From Vanessa cardui (lineage: Eukaryota > Arthropoda > Insecta > Lepidoptera > Nymphalidae), in contig NC_061127.1 in assembly GCF_905220365.1 (NCBI RefSeq), positions 7,936,001 through 8,000,000 on the forward strand: 64,000 nucleotides of DNA. Reading direction: 5' to 3'. The first letter of the stretch is position 1, and each line of letters begins with the position of its first letter. The translations under genes were made by a program, and so were the position numbers. Under the pieces are notes generated by a model. The model made no database searches. It was not told the DNA's origin and worked only from the letters and a program-made list of their open reading frames with translations. Positions 34,925-46,957 of this stretch are shown here, one piece after another.

Positions 34925-35130
34925 ATCTGTGTTTTGTTTAGTCCCATCCCGAGGGAGACTTACCATTGAGATTTCGAGTTGTATTTTTTGTTGGAATGCA
35001 GCTGATGAATTAAAAGGACCAGATGTGACACTCCGTAAGAGCTCGTTGAGCCATTTATTGTCTGTTTATTTAGAGGCCATTGATATTTATAGACTGGACC
35101 GCGTAACAAATTGTTGTAGTTAATTGTGAC
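34925..35130 (-). other. Complex island: possible exon or conserved non-coding element
   Basis: On the - strand, after 'aaataaacag', a frame reads NKWLNELLRSVTSGPFNSSA... for about 32 residues to a good donor (caatg|gtaagtctc), and stays open further to a stop near 34888. The + strand is also open for 102 codons. The text looks more protein-like than chance, but the acceptor is purine-rich and weak and I recognise no family. A conserved enhancer with homeobox/forkhead-like sites (ataaacagacaataaatgg) is an equally good reading. Confidence 0.3.
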
Positions 35131-35682
35131 ATGCGTTAAGTTAACGACAAACTAGTAAATATATAACAGAATTTATCCTTGAATAACATTTTGTTAGAAT
35201 ATTATTCATTTTAATACTAAAATTACTCAAAACTAAAACAATCAAACATTGTTAATATTATCGTTATTTTCTAATTTTTGAAATGGAAGTGGATACAAAA
35301 AGTTTTTATTAAAATATAAATATTTGGACGCCTAAAATCAAGTAAAGATATTTCATTCAAAATCCGTAGCAACACTTCGTAAAATACACCAAGAAGAATA
35401 TCGAAATCCATTCTATATAAACGTCGACAAATTGAGGAACCCTCATCTACAAGGCAGCGTAAATGTGGTCCGATAAAAGCATATCGAATCTCACGACAAG
35501 TTATACATCTTCATACAAGAACGTATACAACCTTTTACCTATATAATAGAATTGAAGAATTCTATAATATTCTTGCAAAATACTAAAATTATGAACCCGA
35601 AAGTAATTATGTTTGTAGCTCTTTCAAAGTCAAAATATTGATTCGAATTTGACGAAATTCCATATGGAGGAACGAAGAGGTT

Positions 35683-35968
35683 TACTTGGTGATAGGGCTT
35701 TGTGCAAGCCCTTCTGGGTAGGTACCACCCACTCATCAGTTATTCTACCGCCAAATAACAGTACTCAGTATTGTTGTGTTCCGGTTTGAAGGGTGAGTGA
35801 GCCAGTGTAACTACAGGCACAAGGGACATAACATCTTAGTTCCCAAGGTTGGTGGCACATTGACGATGTAAGTTAATATATCTTACAGTGTCATTGTCTA
35901 TGGGTGATGGTGACCACTTTCCATCAGGTGGCCCATATGCTCGTCCGCCAACCTATAACATAAAAAAA
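35683..35968 (+). mobile_element. Retroposon, full-length-looking copy
   Basis: Same family as 9820 and 36847. Ordered blocks: 'acttggtgatagggctttg', 'gtaggtaccacccactcat', 'ttctaccgccaaataacag', 'gtgttccggtttgaagggt', 'cataacatcttagttccca', 'tggcccatatgctcgtccg', then an A-rich tail. It contains no coding frame. Confidence 0.82.
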
Positions 35969-36846
35969 AGAGGAAGCTTAATCTTTAACTAAGGGACACG
36001 AGCCTCTTTATTTTGTCTAGAACCAGACGACTAACCACTAAATCCCAAACGCAACTGCGACAGAAAAACAGTACCTATTTAGCTGTTTAATAAGTTGTAG
36101 TCATTGGTTTTGCTGTAATATATTTTTTTTTCCGCTCAGGTTAAAACGATATAATTTTTCATAAAAGATGTTATATCTTCACGCTGTTGACACAAAAGTT
36201 AAATTAACATTTGTCAAGTTTTAAACGAATTAGTTCGGTAAGTCGTGACAAGATGCGAATATCTTTCTAAAATGATTTTGTTTCTATAAATGCCGTTGTA
36301 ATTTTATCTGTTTAAGTGACGCAGGCGACAACTTCCGCCAACTCGGATATTCGTGGTTCCAAATTCAATTTGGCATAACGCTTCAGGCTGATGAAAAATT
36401 TCCTTTCAAATTATGACGGCGATACCCTTGTCACGGACTTCATCAATTAAATTATCGGTGGACTTGTTTTTCCTAACGGATATCGTAAATTATTTCAAGC
36501 GTGAGGTCGTCCTATCAATCAAGAAAGGCTTTTTCTTTCGATTATATTTTAAGTTTCTTCCTTTCATAGAAGTAATTAAACTCCTTTGACACTGAGCAAA
36601 TAGGTTGAATAGTTCTCGACTTAAATAAAGATGGATTGCTGGGTTAAATGAAGATCATCTGAGAAAGACGCACGAGAGACTAATTCGTACGGAGCAATCC
36701 AGAGATTATATCGGAGCGATCAAAAATACGATTAGGCAACAAAGAAATATTAAGAAAAATCTAATTAATCGCTACCAATCGTTTCTTCTGCTTGAAATAC
36801 TAAACTACTAATATTAATATATTGTACATATCAATTCTATCATCAC
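35969..36846. other. Non-coding DNA, no gene seen
   Basis: A moderately complex stretch at 36315-36500 (gcaggcgacaacttccgcc, cttcaggctgatgaaaaat) has no open frame with splice sites and no repeat copy that I see. Confidence 0.4.
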
Positions 36847-37156
36847 TTTTTTTTTTTTTTTTTTTTTTTTTTATTGTATACGTTGGCGGACGAGCATATG
36901 GGCCACCTGATGGTAAGTGGTCACCATCACCCATAGACAATGACGCTGTGAGAAATATTAACTATTCCTTACATCGTCACTGCGCCACTAACCTTGGGAA
37001 CTAAGATGTTATGTCCCTTGTGCCTGTAGTTACACTGGCTCACTCACCCTTCAAACCGGAACACAACAATACTGACTACTGTTATTTGGCGGTAGAATAA
37101 CTGATGAGTGGGTGGTACCTACCCAGACGGGCTCGCACAAAGCCCTACCACCAAGT
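36847..37156 (-). mobile_element. Retroposon, inverted copy with a 26-base homopolymer tail
   Basis: This is the reverse complement of the 35683 family, nearly complete. On the + strand it starts with 26 consecutive T (36847-36872), i.e. a 26-A tail at its 3' end, and closes with 'agccctaccaccaagtaat'. A long uninterrupted tail suggests a young insertion. Two copies in opposite orientation lie under 900 bp apart. Confidence 0.85.
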
Positions 37157-37639
37157 AATACGTATCATACGTCATTATTATTTTTCTATTTTAATTAAGT
37201 AGATGAAATTAGTTATTGTTCCGGAGTTTTATTTTAAAATACAACTACTATTACTAAGCTGTATACAATTTTTCACATTAGTTTTAATGTTTAAATTTCA
37301 AGATCTTCCGATAATACCTGTGTTAGCGAGTTTAAAGCCTCGTGGAGCTCATTGTTACAAGGAAAAACGAAGGCTTCGACCTCAGGGATTATCGTGAGAC
37401 TATTAATCATTCGAGGTATTGACGTTCGCGTTAGGCTTTCCGTAATCCAGGATTATAAACCCGCACCCGGGTAATTATTTAACCATTTTATAAAATGTTT
37501 TATCCCGGTTTTATGTTAAGTTGAATTTATAATTTTAAAATATACTATACATATATTACATTTGCAAAAGATCCTCCTCAAATTAATTGAGGAGGTGTAC
37601 TAAATACTATTACATATTATATATGTAAATGCGAAAGTT

Positions 37640-37845
37640 GAATTCTGATACTCCTCCACGCTACGCCATGATTTTTGACGCCATGACGCCGACTGATTTT
37701 TTCCAAGGGAAAGGCATCGGCCACATTTTTTAATTCTTCCTCAAGGGGATGAAATAGGTGTAACGGTTTGTAAACTATCGATAAAATTTTATAAATTTCG
37801 TGCGTGTAAAGCAGCCGGTTTCGCTAGTATAATATAAAAAGATAT
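37640..37845 (-). repeat. Helitron-like or related repeat remnant
   Basis: It contains 'ccacgctacgccatgattt', 'aagggaaaggcatcggcca' and 'gcagccggtttcgctagta', the last resembling the 'cggcttcgctag' ends of other repeats here. Boundaries are uncertain. A 9-bp inverted repeat (cctcctcaa, 37573-37581 against 37587-37595) lies just to the left. Confidence 0.4.
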
Positions 37846-38408
37846 GTTTTTACGTGTTGCGTGTCTAATAATTTATTATTGTTATAGTAAAGAAATGATT
37901 ATAATGTGAATATAATCGTACGAACTCTAAGGCGTCCAGAATAGTTTATAGTATGTGTCGGCTAAATAAAACAAAATCATTTGTTACCAAAGTTTCCTAT
38001 ATAACGTGAGTTAGTTAATTCTGGGACGTCAATTAGTGAGTAACGTTAAGCCTCCAGCTTTGACCCCCGTCTGCATGCGTGGTTCGTTTTATACCATGGA
38101 ATGAAGCTATTATAGGGATATTCCTATACAACATTCTACCAATACCAATTAGTACCTACTAAGCATATCGATACAAATACATACAAGAATTGTATGATAT
38201 TTGTGTCTGAAGCACAACAAGAGCCACTGTGCAACCTTCCCCTTTCTTTTGAAAAAAATATCAGAAACCTCCTCTGGCTCATCACCAATGGTCCTTACTA
38301 TCATCTGCGAATCTTGGGTTATAATCCCTACATCCTAGATTAAGACAGGCCTAATATTGAGCATTGTTTATTGGAAATAAACTTATTGATAATCTGATAA
38401 AACTAAAT

Positions 38409-38475
38409 GTGATGCCTCGGACTTAAACCCGAGATCTTTTGATTAAAATTAAACAGTTCTGCTCACCATACCTCA
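38409..38475 (-). repeat. Degenerate tRNA-like SINE fragment
   Basis: 'cctcggacttaaacccgag' on the + strand is the inverse of a decayed box B region; too short and diverged to assign. Confidence 0.3.
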
Positions 38476-38699
38476 TCATCACATTTTTCAATTCAAGTAC
38501 ATCTTTTCATTAACTAAAGAACAGGAGTTAGACAATTATCGATCGTAATATAAATAAAAACATTTAGCTTTACTTACACTAATTACATATCGAATACACA
38601 AACCTACTTAACCTACTTTACCTATAAAATTATATAGTGTTTTACATCGTGTTAAACTAAAGTACCGTTACATAATGCTTTTGTTTGATAGTAACAATC

Positions 38700-38845
38700 A
38701 CCGTGAAAAATAAAAACTCGCATACCAATAATTTGCGGGCCGTCCGAGCATTACATCCTGCGGACAGCGTCGCAACGCAGGGGCGCATCGGGGACACCAC
38801 TTCCCGACCGCGCGGCTACGACGGCTTCACAGATGTTTCGAAACT
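38700..38845. promoter_or_regulatory. CpG-rich island, candidate promoter or 5' exon
   Basis: This is one of the most GC- and CpG-rich stretches of the window (gcgggccgtccgagcatta, caacgcaggggcgcatcgg, cgaccgcgcggctacgacgg) in deep AT-rich surroundings. On the - strand a frame reads RNICEAVVAARSGSGVPDAP... and could end at AGGAT|gtaatg with two bases left over, the phase required by the exon at 24629 of the PPxY gene. The acceptor side is poor, so it would have to be a first exon, and that frame shows no ATG before the candidate donor. It is only a candidate for that gene's missing 5' end or promoter. Confidence 0.25.
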
Positions 38846-39434
38846 ACTTTTTTTTTATCAAAAGTACTTGATTTAATGAACAGCTTTTTTTAACGAGCTC
38901 GTTGTGCTCGGGAATTGTTGACTCGGAGTACGGTTTTTAGGCTCTCCCCGTCAAGGTTTTTTATTTCATATGTCGTTGAAAACCTTTATGTATTCCAGCA
39001 ACTAAAATGAAATATTCGCATTTTGTCTTCACGGTATTTTTATGGAAAACGAATATAGTAACGAACAGTACATATTTAAATCTCTAGTCAAAAAAAAATT
39101 AAAAATAATAAATAAGGCATATTACTCAATAGAAAATTATATTAATGATAAAAAAGAACTTAGTATTTGATTGCCAGGCAGATTGTTTATAAAATTTTAT
39201 TGTAATTTATTGACATAAACTATAACTAAAATGATTGAAGAGGGTATCCGAGCTTCTAGCAGGTTCTTCTCGATTACATCCACATTCCGGACCAATGGTA
39301 GCTCTACATTCACTTCAAAAGTGCTCTTATGTGCTTTGAATAAAAAGTGTTATTAATCAATCAATCGAATGACTTGATTTGATTCTAAATTCGAAAATAG
39401 AATCTTATTTTTAGTATTTTTTTTTTAAATAATT

Positions 39435-39720
39435 TCCTCGTTAATCTATTGACTACGTAAGGCCGTAGTCTTTGGGTCAATCCTGGGTTCAAGAACTAAG
39501 TCGGTCCGATAAAAGTCATTGAATTTTGCTGTAGAAAAACAGTCAGCATTCTCATGGTTCGGTAAACACATAAAGCTGTCGGTCTTACGTCAGAAATCTT
39601 TCCGGCTGTGTGGGATTGCCATCCCATCGGATTGTGAGAGTAAGGGAATAAAGAGCACGCACTAATGTCTTGATCAGTCTCCATTGATTTTGTCACCGTG
39701 TCAAAAATCGATCAGGAGAA
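39435..39720 (-). mobile_element. Retroelement tail or SINE-like repeat, inverted
   Basis: On the - strand it carries 'gcgtgctctttattccctt', 'atccgatgggatggcaatc', 'gccggaaagatttctgacg' and a tRNA-like 'cttgaacccaggattgacc', in the order of a widespread butterfly and moth repeat I recall but cannot name with certainty. The open frame 39496-39696 lies inside it. Confidence 0.55.
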
Positions 39721-40368
39721 CATCAGCGTTATCGCATAAAAAAAAAGTATCTACTGATGCAATTAATATTTAATTTTATTAATTGAACACATTTAATGCA
39801 ATTAAGAATTTTCTTTTTTACGAAATTATCTCGAACAAAATATTCTAACATTTAATAACATTCGTTATCTTTCTTGTCTTAATTACGATATGATAAAATT
39901 GATGAATCTGGTAAAAAGGAACAGAGAGGAAACGATTGTTAACGATCGTGAATTGAGGTCAAGTAATATATAATTATAAGGTAGAATTTAAGACAATATT
40001 GATATAAGAATCGACTGCTTTTAAAATCAAAATACTACTTTATTCAAGTACGCTCCTAAAAACTTTTCGAGTTTGTAAAATGTTTTACAAGATTATATTG
40101 CAAAGCTATTATCGGTAGAGTCTCACCGAGGAGAACGAGAAACTTATTTTAAATAATTTTTACCAATTGAAAAATTAAATCAGTTTTTACACATTAATTG
40201 CATGAAATTAAGTGTATAGGTTTGATAATTCTTCGAAACAGTTTGGTAGGTATATATACATATTCTGTGACACAAGAAACAAACTTGAAACTCAGAATAC
40301 GATCGTGAAATTTGAAATTATTTGGGATATACAATAATATCACATCAAAATGATACAAATATCACAAA

Positions 40369-40650
40369 CTAGTAATCTCCCGCGATTTCGCTAGCGTTTT
40401 ATGGTGTTGGTTGTCATGTGTCAGGCAAAAAAGTAGACATGTCTTTTCTTGGAGTTGAAGTTTGCTTCATACCAAATTTCATCAAATTCGGTTTAACAGT
40501 TTGGTCGTGAACAGTCAGACAGCGTGGTGGAATATGTTCCAAGCCCTCTCCTTAATGGGAGAGGAGGCCATTAGCCCAGCAGTGGGAAATTTACAGGCTG
40601 TTACTTTAGTCAGACAGACAGACATTCACATGTGTAATATTAATATAGAA
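40369..40650 (+). mobile_element. Helitron-like repeat interrupted by a nested SINE
   Basis: It begins 'ctagtaatctcccgcgatt' with 'tcgctagcgttttatggtg', and continues with blocks shared with 34545. A SINE fragment sits inside the 'cagtcagacag' run at 40523. The host is therefore older than the SINE insertion. Confidence 0.65.
40523..40607 (+). mobile_element. 5'-truncated SINE nested in an older repeat
   Basis: Short 3' part of the common SINE (cgtggtggaatatgttcca, ggccattagcccagcagtg, tacaggctgttact) bounded by identical agtcagacag at 40513-40522 and 40608-40617. It shows LINE-type retroposition into an existing Helitron-like repeat. Confidence 0.88.
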
Positions 40651-41034
40651 TATAGATTGCGCATAATCGTAAAGTGTTATGGTATAAAACATTTCAAAAG
40701 TGAGATACAATGTGAGTTCTTATGGAATAACGTTGTAGTTATAGTGTTTATATTATTTACTCAGCGTTATAAATAGAATTGCGTTGCAGTATTATGCTCC
40801 ATTAGTTATTTGCAATTGGCCATGTGATTCTAGAACAAAGACTATAAATTATGCTAGGATTAAAACCAGGTCAAAGTTAATTAATACCAATTTAAATTCA
40901 GATGAACGCATAAAAAATCCATTTCCTATTTGAAGCATTTGTTTATGAAGTTTATTCGGCTTTTTAAAACTCCATACCCTGCCTTTGTACGATATTTTGA
41001 TATATATATGTACACGTTTCATTAATTTTCCTCC

Positions 41035-41112
41035 GACACGAAGGATGAGATGATGAATACAAATACAAAAATCATTTCTTGCGTGGGAGTGAACCCGCAA
41101 TCTTCAATTATG
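41035..41112 (-). repeat. Degenerate SINE fragment
   Basis: 'gagtgaacccgcaatcttc' on the + strand is the inverse of the box B region (gattgcgggttcactc) of the SINE family; the rest is decayed. Confidence 0.35.
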
Positions 41113-41573
41113 CTACATATATTTCAATCACTGCTTTAATCAATCATCCTAGATCATTTATTGACAGGGTACAAAAATACCCTAGCCGAATTCTACCTCG
41201 TAATGTAATACCTTATAATATTGATCGCTTGAAGAGCCTCGTGTTGATATTTGACCATCAAAAGAAGACAAATGAGCGAGCATAACTGCTAGCAAGTACA
41301 ATAACGCGGTCTTGACACCGATACGGCTTCGGACAGCACTAATAAATTGAACATCACTTTAAGGAACTACGCATAATATTTGTGTTACTAGATCTTTGTT
41401 TGCTGTTGCATGTCGATACAACATATATTCAATATTAAATACACGACGAGCATTTATCTTATTTATAAGATGTTATGTATTTATTTTGGATTAATAGATT
41501 TCGAAGATTTTTACCAATAACCATGAGTGGCATTTTTTTAAATATGGAAAAGGTTTTTGCTTTTTGTAACTCG

Positions 41574-41590
41574 CCACTAGATGGCGCTGT
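41574..41590 (+). promoter_or_regulatory. CTCF-like insulator motif
   Basis: 'ccactagatggcgctgt' contains AGATGGCGC, matching the core I know for insect CTCF sites (AGRTGGCGC). A degenerate cousin lies at 3654 (ccactagatgatgct). A match to a motif is not proof of binding, and this string may also be carried by a dispersed repeat. Confidence 0.35.
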
Positions 41591-41960
41591 CACGTAAATT
41601 AATTTATACCGTTGAACAGATTCCCGTGACATTATTATTGTTATAATATGTACAATTGCTAAAAAACGTCCGGGTCTTGCATACCATATAATTTTAAATT
41701 GACTAGCTCTGTGCTGGTTGGTACTAACAGATTTAAACAATAGGAAGGTTCAAACCACGCTCCAAACAAATATTTTTTTTGGGTTGTGACCAGAGTTCCT
41801 GTGGTTTGGTCGGACGGTTTCCGGACTGACACCATTTCCTTGTGAAGGCCTTTTGAATGTAAAATAAAAAGACAATGTTACACTGTGTTTTAGTTACACT
41901 CAAATAATACGTCGAGTTTACTAAATTTTAATATTTTTCAAGTTTCTAAGTGTATGTACA

Positions 41961-42257
41961 GAGCCGAGATTGCCCAGTGGTTAGAGCGCGTGCATCATAA
42001 CCGATGGTTGAGAGTTCAAGCCCAGGCCACTGAATATTCATGTGCTTAATTTTTGTTTACATTTCATTTCGTGCTCTGTGTTTAAAGGAAATATCGTTAA
42101 TTAAACCGCATGTGTAATTTCATACAAATTCTACCACATGTGTATTCCACCAACCCGCATTAGAACATCGTGGTGGAATATGTTCCAAACCTTCTCAAAG
42201 GTAGAGGAGGCCTTAGCCCAGCAGTGGGAAATTTAAAGGTTTCTGTGGTTGTTGTTG
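41961..42257 (+). mobile_element. Full-length tRNA-derived SINE
   Basis: It starts 'gagccgagattgcccagtg', has a box B-like 'gagttcaagcccagg', the shared body (ttcgtgctctgtg, taaaccgcatgtg) and 3' domain (ggccttagcccagcagtgg) with a short GTT tail. It is flanked by near-identical 14-mers (taagtgtatgtaca at 41947-41960; taagtatatataca at 42258-42271, two differences), which suggests an older insertion than 21377. Confidence 0.9.
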
Positions 42258-42271
42258 TAAGTATATATACA

Positions 42272-44300
42272 ATTCAACTAATCGAAAATATTTTCGACAG
42301 TTACATAACGTGGCTATACATAACGAAGGCTATATTTCTTTCACAGATAAAGCCGGACCAGGCAGCTTGTTTAAGATAAATGGGTGAGGTGCGCGTAGGT
42401 TCTATTGAAAATTGATGAATGACATTCGCAAACTGACAGTTATAGAATGGACAGTTTTTATCTCGAACGATAACAAAAAATAAATGAAAAATCTTTTTTA
42501 CTCTCATTGTAAAATAATATTTGTCTTAATTAGACTGTTACCTTAAATTATTTCAGTAGGGTACCTATTTCGTCAAACACTGTTTTTTTCCTTCTATTAT
42601 CATTAATTTGACATTAGAAAGACGAAGATAAAAAGATGTTTAACGATTCGCCTCTTAAACAACATTAAGTAAAACCGTTAATGTTTAAAAGTTAAGTACG
42701 TATGGTTTAATGAAATTCATGCCAATAATATATGAAACTAAATAATGTTCTTTCTTCTTTGGTTTGTATGCGTTCGTAAACCATTTACCCATCTAGTTGA
42801 AAATTTATGCAGTTATTATTGTGCGAAAATTAATGTACTATCTGAATATAACAGGTGGCCTACGAGTAATAATATTATATAATAATAGCTTCCAAAATAA
42901 AATTAACTCGGCTGACTTTTTTATTATTACATATTAAATTTAGTTAAGTCCAAATTCCACTCTGTTAAGCGGAAAATTAGTTTTTAATTATTCGTGGCCT
43001 TAAGCATCGAAACAGTCTGCCATATATGCGACTTTTGTTACCATATCTGCCTACGTAGCCTTATTAAATAGCAAGGTTAACCAAGACACGTTTCAATACA
43101 ATATACTTTTAGTTACGATCACATCAGACAGGATGCTATTGATCGCTACTTGATTATTTATAATAAAAATAGAAATTTAAAACAATTTTACAAGTCATTA
43201 TTTAATTTCACCTGTTAATAATAAGAAATATCTCTAATATTGAAACTGACTTTAAAGCCTGTTTTATTCAATCAATAAAACAAAAAAAAATTTACTGGCA
43301 ACATTTTAATACCAATATAATACATTGTATATTTAAAAAAAATAGTCATTGTTTTGTTTTTCTTATGAAAATTAGAACTTGATTGTTCTTAGGCAAAAAA
43401 TTATGTTCATAAAACCGTCTCGACATTTTTATGACTTACCATATATAAAAAACTCTTATCCTTGTTACTGACCTCAGTTGTGGTCACAGATTATATAATT
43501 ACCATTGACAGTGATCTTGATTTATTTTTTGTTTATATTATGATTTTGCTGTTTTTAGGAATAATTTATATTGTAAAAAAATTAAAGGTCGAAATGTAGG
43601 TATTTTTTGTATTCATATATTTTTTGCATAATAAAAATGTTGCGGTTTAAATGTAAAGTACAAAGGAAAAGGAACGAAATATTTTTTTTTTTACGTTAAC
43701 AGATATATACTTTAACTATGTTATTTATATATGTTCGAGATATTGGTGTATTATGGAATTTATGGAACGATTCATTATTTAACGGCTGATCATTTTGTTT
43801 GTCAATATGTATTTACTGGATACATTAAATTGTACGAAAAACCTGTTTACTATTAATAGCCGTAAGAAGCAAACTATTCAATGAAAATATTAAAACCAAT
43901 CAATGACAGTCTAATTAAAACAATTTCTTTTTTTTATTTCATATCTTATTCATGCTTTTTTCTCGCGTTAATAGTTAGTAGCAGTAGCTACGTCACACAC
44001 ATCCGGAAAATTTGAGTGTTACGAACATATATTGTCTAGAATATATTAAGAAGCAACTGACAATATTTGAAATTACATAATTCTACTTTTGTATGACATT
44101 ATTATACACTTTTACGTTTCGTCAATTTTACAATGAGGGATTAGAAAGTGCACCGCTCACTAGGGTTTCGCACACACGTGTGCCCGTGTGTGATCTCTTA
44201 CGCAATATTTCTTTACAGCTTATTTCAGAATCATTTACAGAATGACATCATTGTCATTATCACACATAGACATATTTAAAATAGGTAGAATATATACATA
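42272..44300. other. AT-rich non-coding DNA, no gene seen
   Basis: Only poly-A/T runs and low-complexity sequence; no exon-like frame. Confidence 0.5.
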
Positions 44301-44311
44301 CATAGACACGC

Positions 44312-44357
44312 AAAAGAGCCGATGAATATATCATTATACATATTCATAGGCTCTTTT
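44312..44357. repeat. Hairpin: 18-bp arms, one mismatch
   Basis: 'aaaagagccgatgaatat' (44312-44329) pairs with 'atattcataggctctttt' (44340-44357) except at one position, around a 10-base loop. Near-perfect arms suggest a young small palindromic element or a structured RNA; neither is shown. Confidence 0.7.
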
Positions 44358-46710
44358 CGGTTGTAAGTTCGACGTTGATCGATCACTTAAATTGGTCCTT
44401 AATTCTTTACAGGCCGTATAGGTGTTATCGTGTATTTATTCGTATAAGTAATTTGCTGCACAAAAACATTCAATTCAACAAAAGGTGTGGTTAATACTAC
44501 TTCGTTATCAACGAGCTAACCTAATTTACCTTCATGGAAGGTTATTTATTGGATGTAGTAAAAAAATATTTGTTATTAGTTAAATATATCGAACGTATTA
44601 ATACTATTCGTTATCTATAGCAGTTCAATTGTTATTCCATTGTGTTTTCAGCGTCACGTCCGTGATTGCGCCTTGATCGTCACTGAACGCATCCATATTA
44701 TTGTACCGTAATCTCCTAACAATTATTGATTTAGGATCTAAAAGTCTTCATGGAATAATGACAGCTATATAACCTCCTTTGACAATATACGTACTTTAAG
44801 CGAGCCAAGGCTGAAATAATATATACTTATTTCGTTTTTTTTTTTTTTGTTTTTAATTTTCTATGGACATGTCGAGTAAAACAAGTCTTATAACTTATAG
44901 CGTGAGAACGCAACGACCTTGCTTTTATATCATGTAAGTGGGAAATACCAACACTGTTTTTGTTGTCCTTTAAGATTCTATTACAGATAATATCCAAGTA
45001 CAATATGGGTGTTATGCGCATTATATAAACAGATTAGGAAGTAATGACTTGTTAATTTGCATAATTATTTCGTTAAATTAGCTATATATGCCAGTGATTT
45101 GAATGCATGAGTCTTAAGATAAGATTGCGTGTCCACCAATCCGCAGCGAGCAGCATCCTGCAGGAGCATAATGGATACAGCTTCAAACATCATCAAGATG
45201 GTAACCTTAGTCCGTCAGTAAGACGTTTACAGGCATTATTTTACTATTTTTTCTTTCACATATCCTCAATACTCTTTCTATTAACATAATGGAACCAAAA
45301 TGGATTAAGTCACACTCCAAGTACATGATATTTTATTATTTATTTGTATGAATTGATAAAATATATTTACATTGTACTCTATGGAGTCCGTACTTAAACT
45401 TATTGCGTTTGGCATCGTTCCGACAAAATACATGAACTTTCTAAATTGCACCGAACAACATTTCGTGCGGCACAAGCGTTATTTTAGTATCACGGTGGTG
45501 TTTAATAGTCAACGTTTTGAATTTTAGACATTATCTTCTTATATTTGTAGCATTTAGTACCGTTCACGGACTTTACATGGGTAACAAATAATAATAAACT
45601 ATCAAGGAATATAACGCGAATAAGGCTTTTAAAATAAAATATCGATGGGCTATTAAAATATAAAGAATTATTGAAATAAAATATTAACATTAAAGTCATA
45701 TATTTAAACGATTACATAGTCTTAGTTTATGTATCTATTTCATATGATTTATTATTTACGTTAATCGATTCATAGTCTATTTAAAATAAGTTTAAAATAA
45801 CTGACGATACACATATTAACATGAACACTTCCCTCATAAAATGCAAATAACATTAATTAAAGTCTTTCGACCTAGAAAAGGTAACAAATTACCATACATT
45901 TGTGTAACTTAACCTTGCCAGCGTCGCAACTATTATTTGAATAAACCATACAAAAGTAAGCAGGGCAAAGGAAGCAAATATTAGGAGCCTTTTAGGCTTA
46001 CTTTGTATTTTCCTATTTTTCGCTTTAGCTAAACGAGAATGGAAAATAAACGGATGAATGGACATGCTTTTATATACCACTTTTTACCACGCGTTAAAAG
46101 CAAAATCTATTAACCTAGTTTAGTTTGAATGAAATCAAAGGCGAATCGGCGTATTGTACAGAAGTAGAGTTTTCATCGACTGCTCATAAAAAGGTTGACA
46201 CTGGTCTTAAAAACCTATAAAGAAACCGTATAAACTTTATGTCCACGTGGCGTAAAAGCGACAGCTAAAAAGTGGGCTACATAAAATCAAATGGAGAAGT
46301 TTATCCCTTTATACGGAACATCGGAATAGAAAATTATTGATTGAGTAATACAGAACAAATTAATCAATTTCGTACCAATTAAATTTATTTCATATTTAAA
46401 CTTTTTATTGATTTTTTCACGAACTGGCCGTAAATAAGAAGATTAAATGTTACCTTCGAAATTTATATTCGGAAAAACTTTCATTATAGTACAAATGTTT
46501 CAGTATGTTTGAATAAGATTTTGAGGTAATATATGTCTTACTTAACCTCTGGTCGGTAGATCAAGAGTGGTCCATTTCCGAATATGGTCCAACACGCAGC
46601 ATTGCTGAACCACATCATTGCAACACGATCGTGACTAGCCTAGAGTTACTACACTTTATATTTATTGATTTTTATCCTTAATAAGGCGAGTTGTAAATAT
46701 TATGAATGAT
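44358..46710. other. Non-coding DNA; degenerate SINE-like piece near 45130
   Basis: 'gtccaccaatccgcagcga' (45130) and 'cgtttacaggcattatttt' (about 45224) weakly recall the 3' half of the SINE family. The rest is AT-rich without supported exons. Confidence 0.4.
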
Positions 46711-46711
46711 T

Positions 46712-46957
46712 AGCTGAGCGCGCGACTTCGTTAGCGTTTGAATTAAACAAAAAAGTTTTTATTGCAGCCTTAGTTAATTAAATCCAATCGTTTCAGAGAT
46801 TAGCCGCAACAAACAGACATACAGAAAAACTGATAAAAATTGTACAAACAATATTTTAGTATATGTACCGTGTATACATACATATACATTTAATAAAAAG
46901 CGTTTATTTTAATATTACAAACAGATACTCCAATTTTATTACATGCATAGAGATCGT
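46712..46957 (+). mobile_element. Helitron-like dispersed repeat, copy C
   Basis: It starts 'agctgagcgcgcgacttcg' with 'ttagcgtttgaatt', then 'cagagattagccgcaacaa', 'tagtatatgtaccgtgtat' and 'attacaaacagatactcca', the same order as at 26521. Confidence 0.7.

Noticed and set aside
40462..40776. 104-codon + strand frame
   Set aside because: Made of Helitron-like repeat plus the nested SINE.
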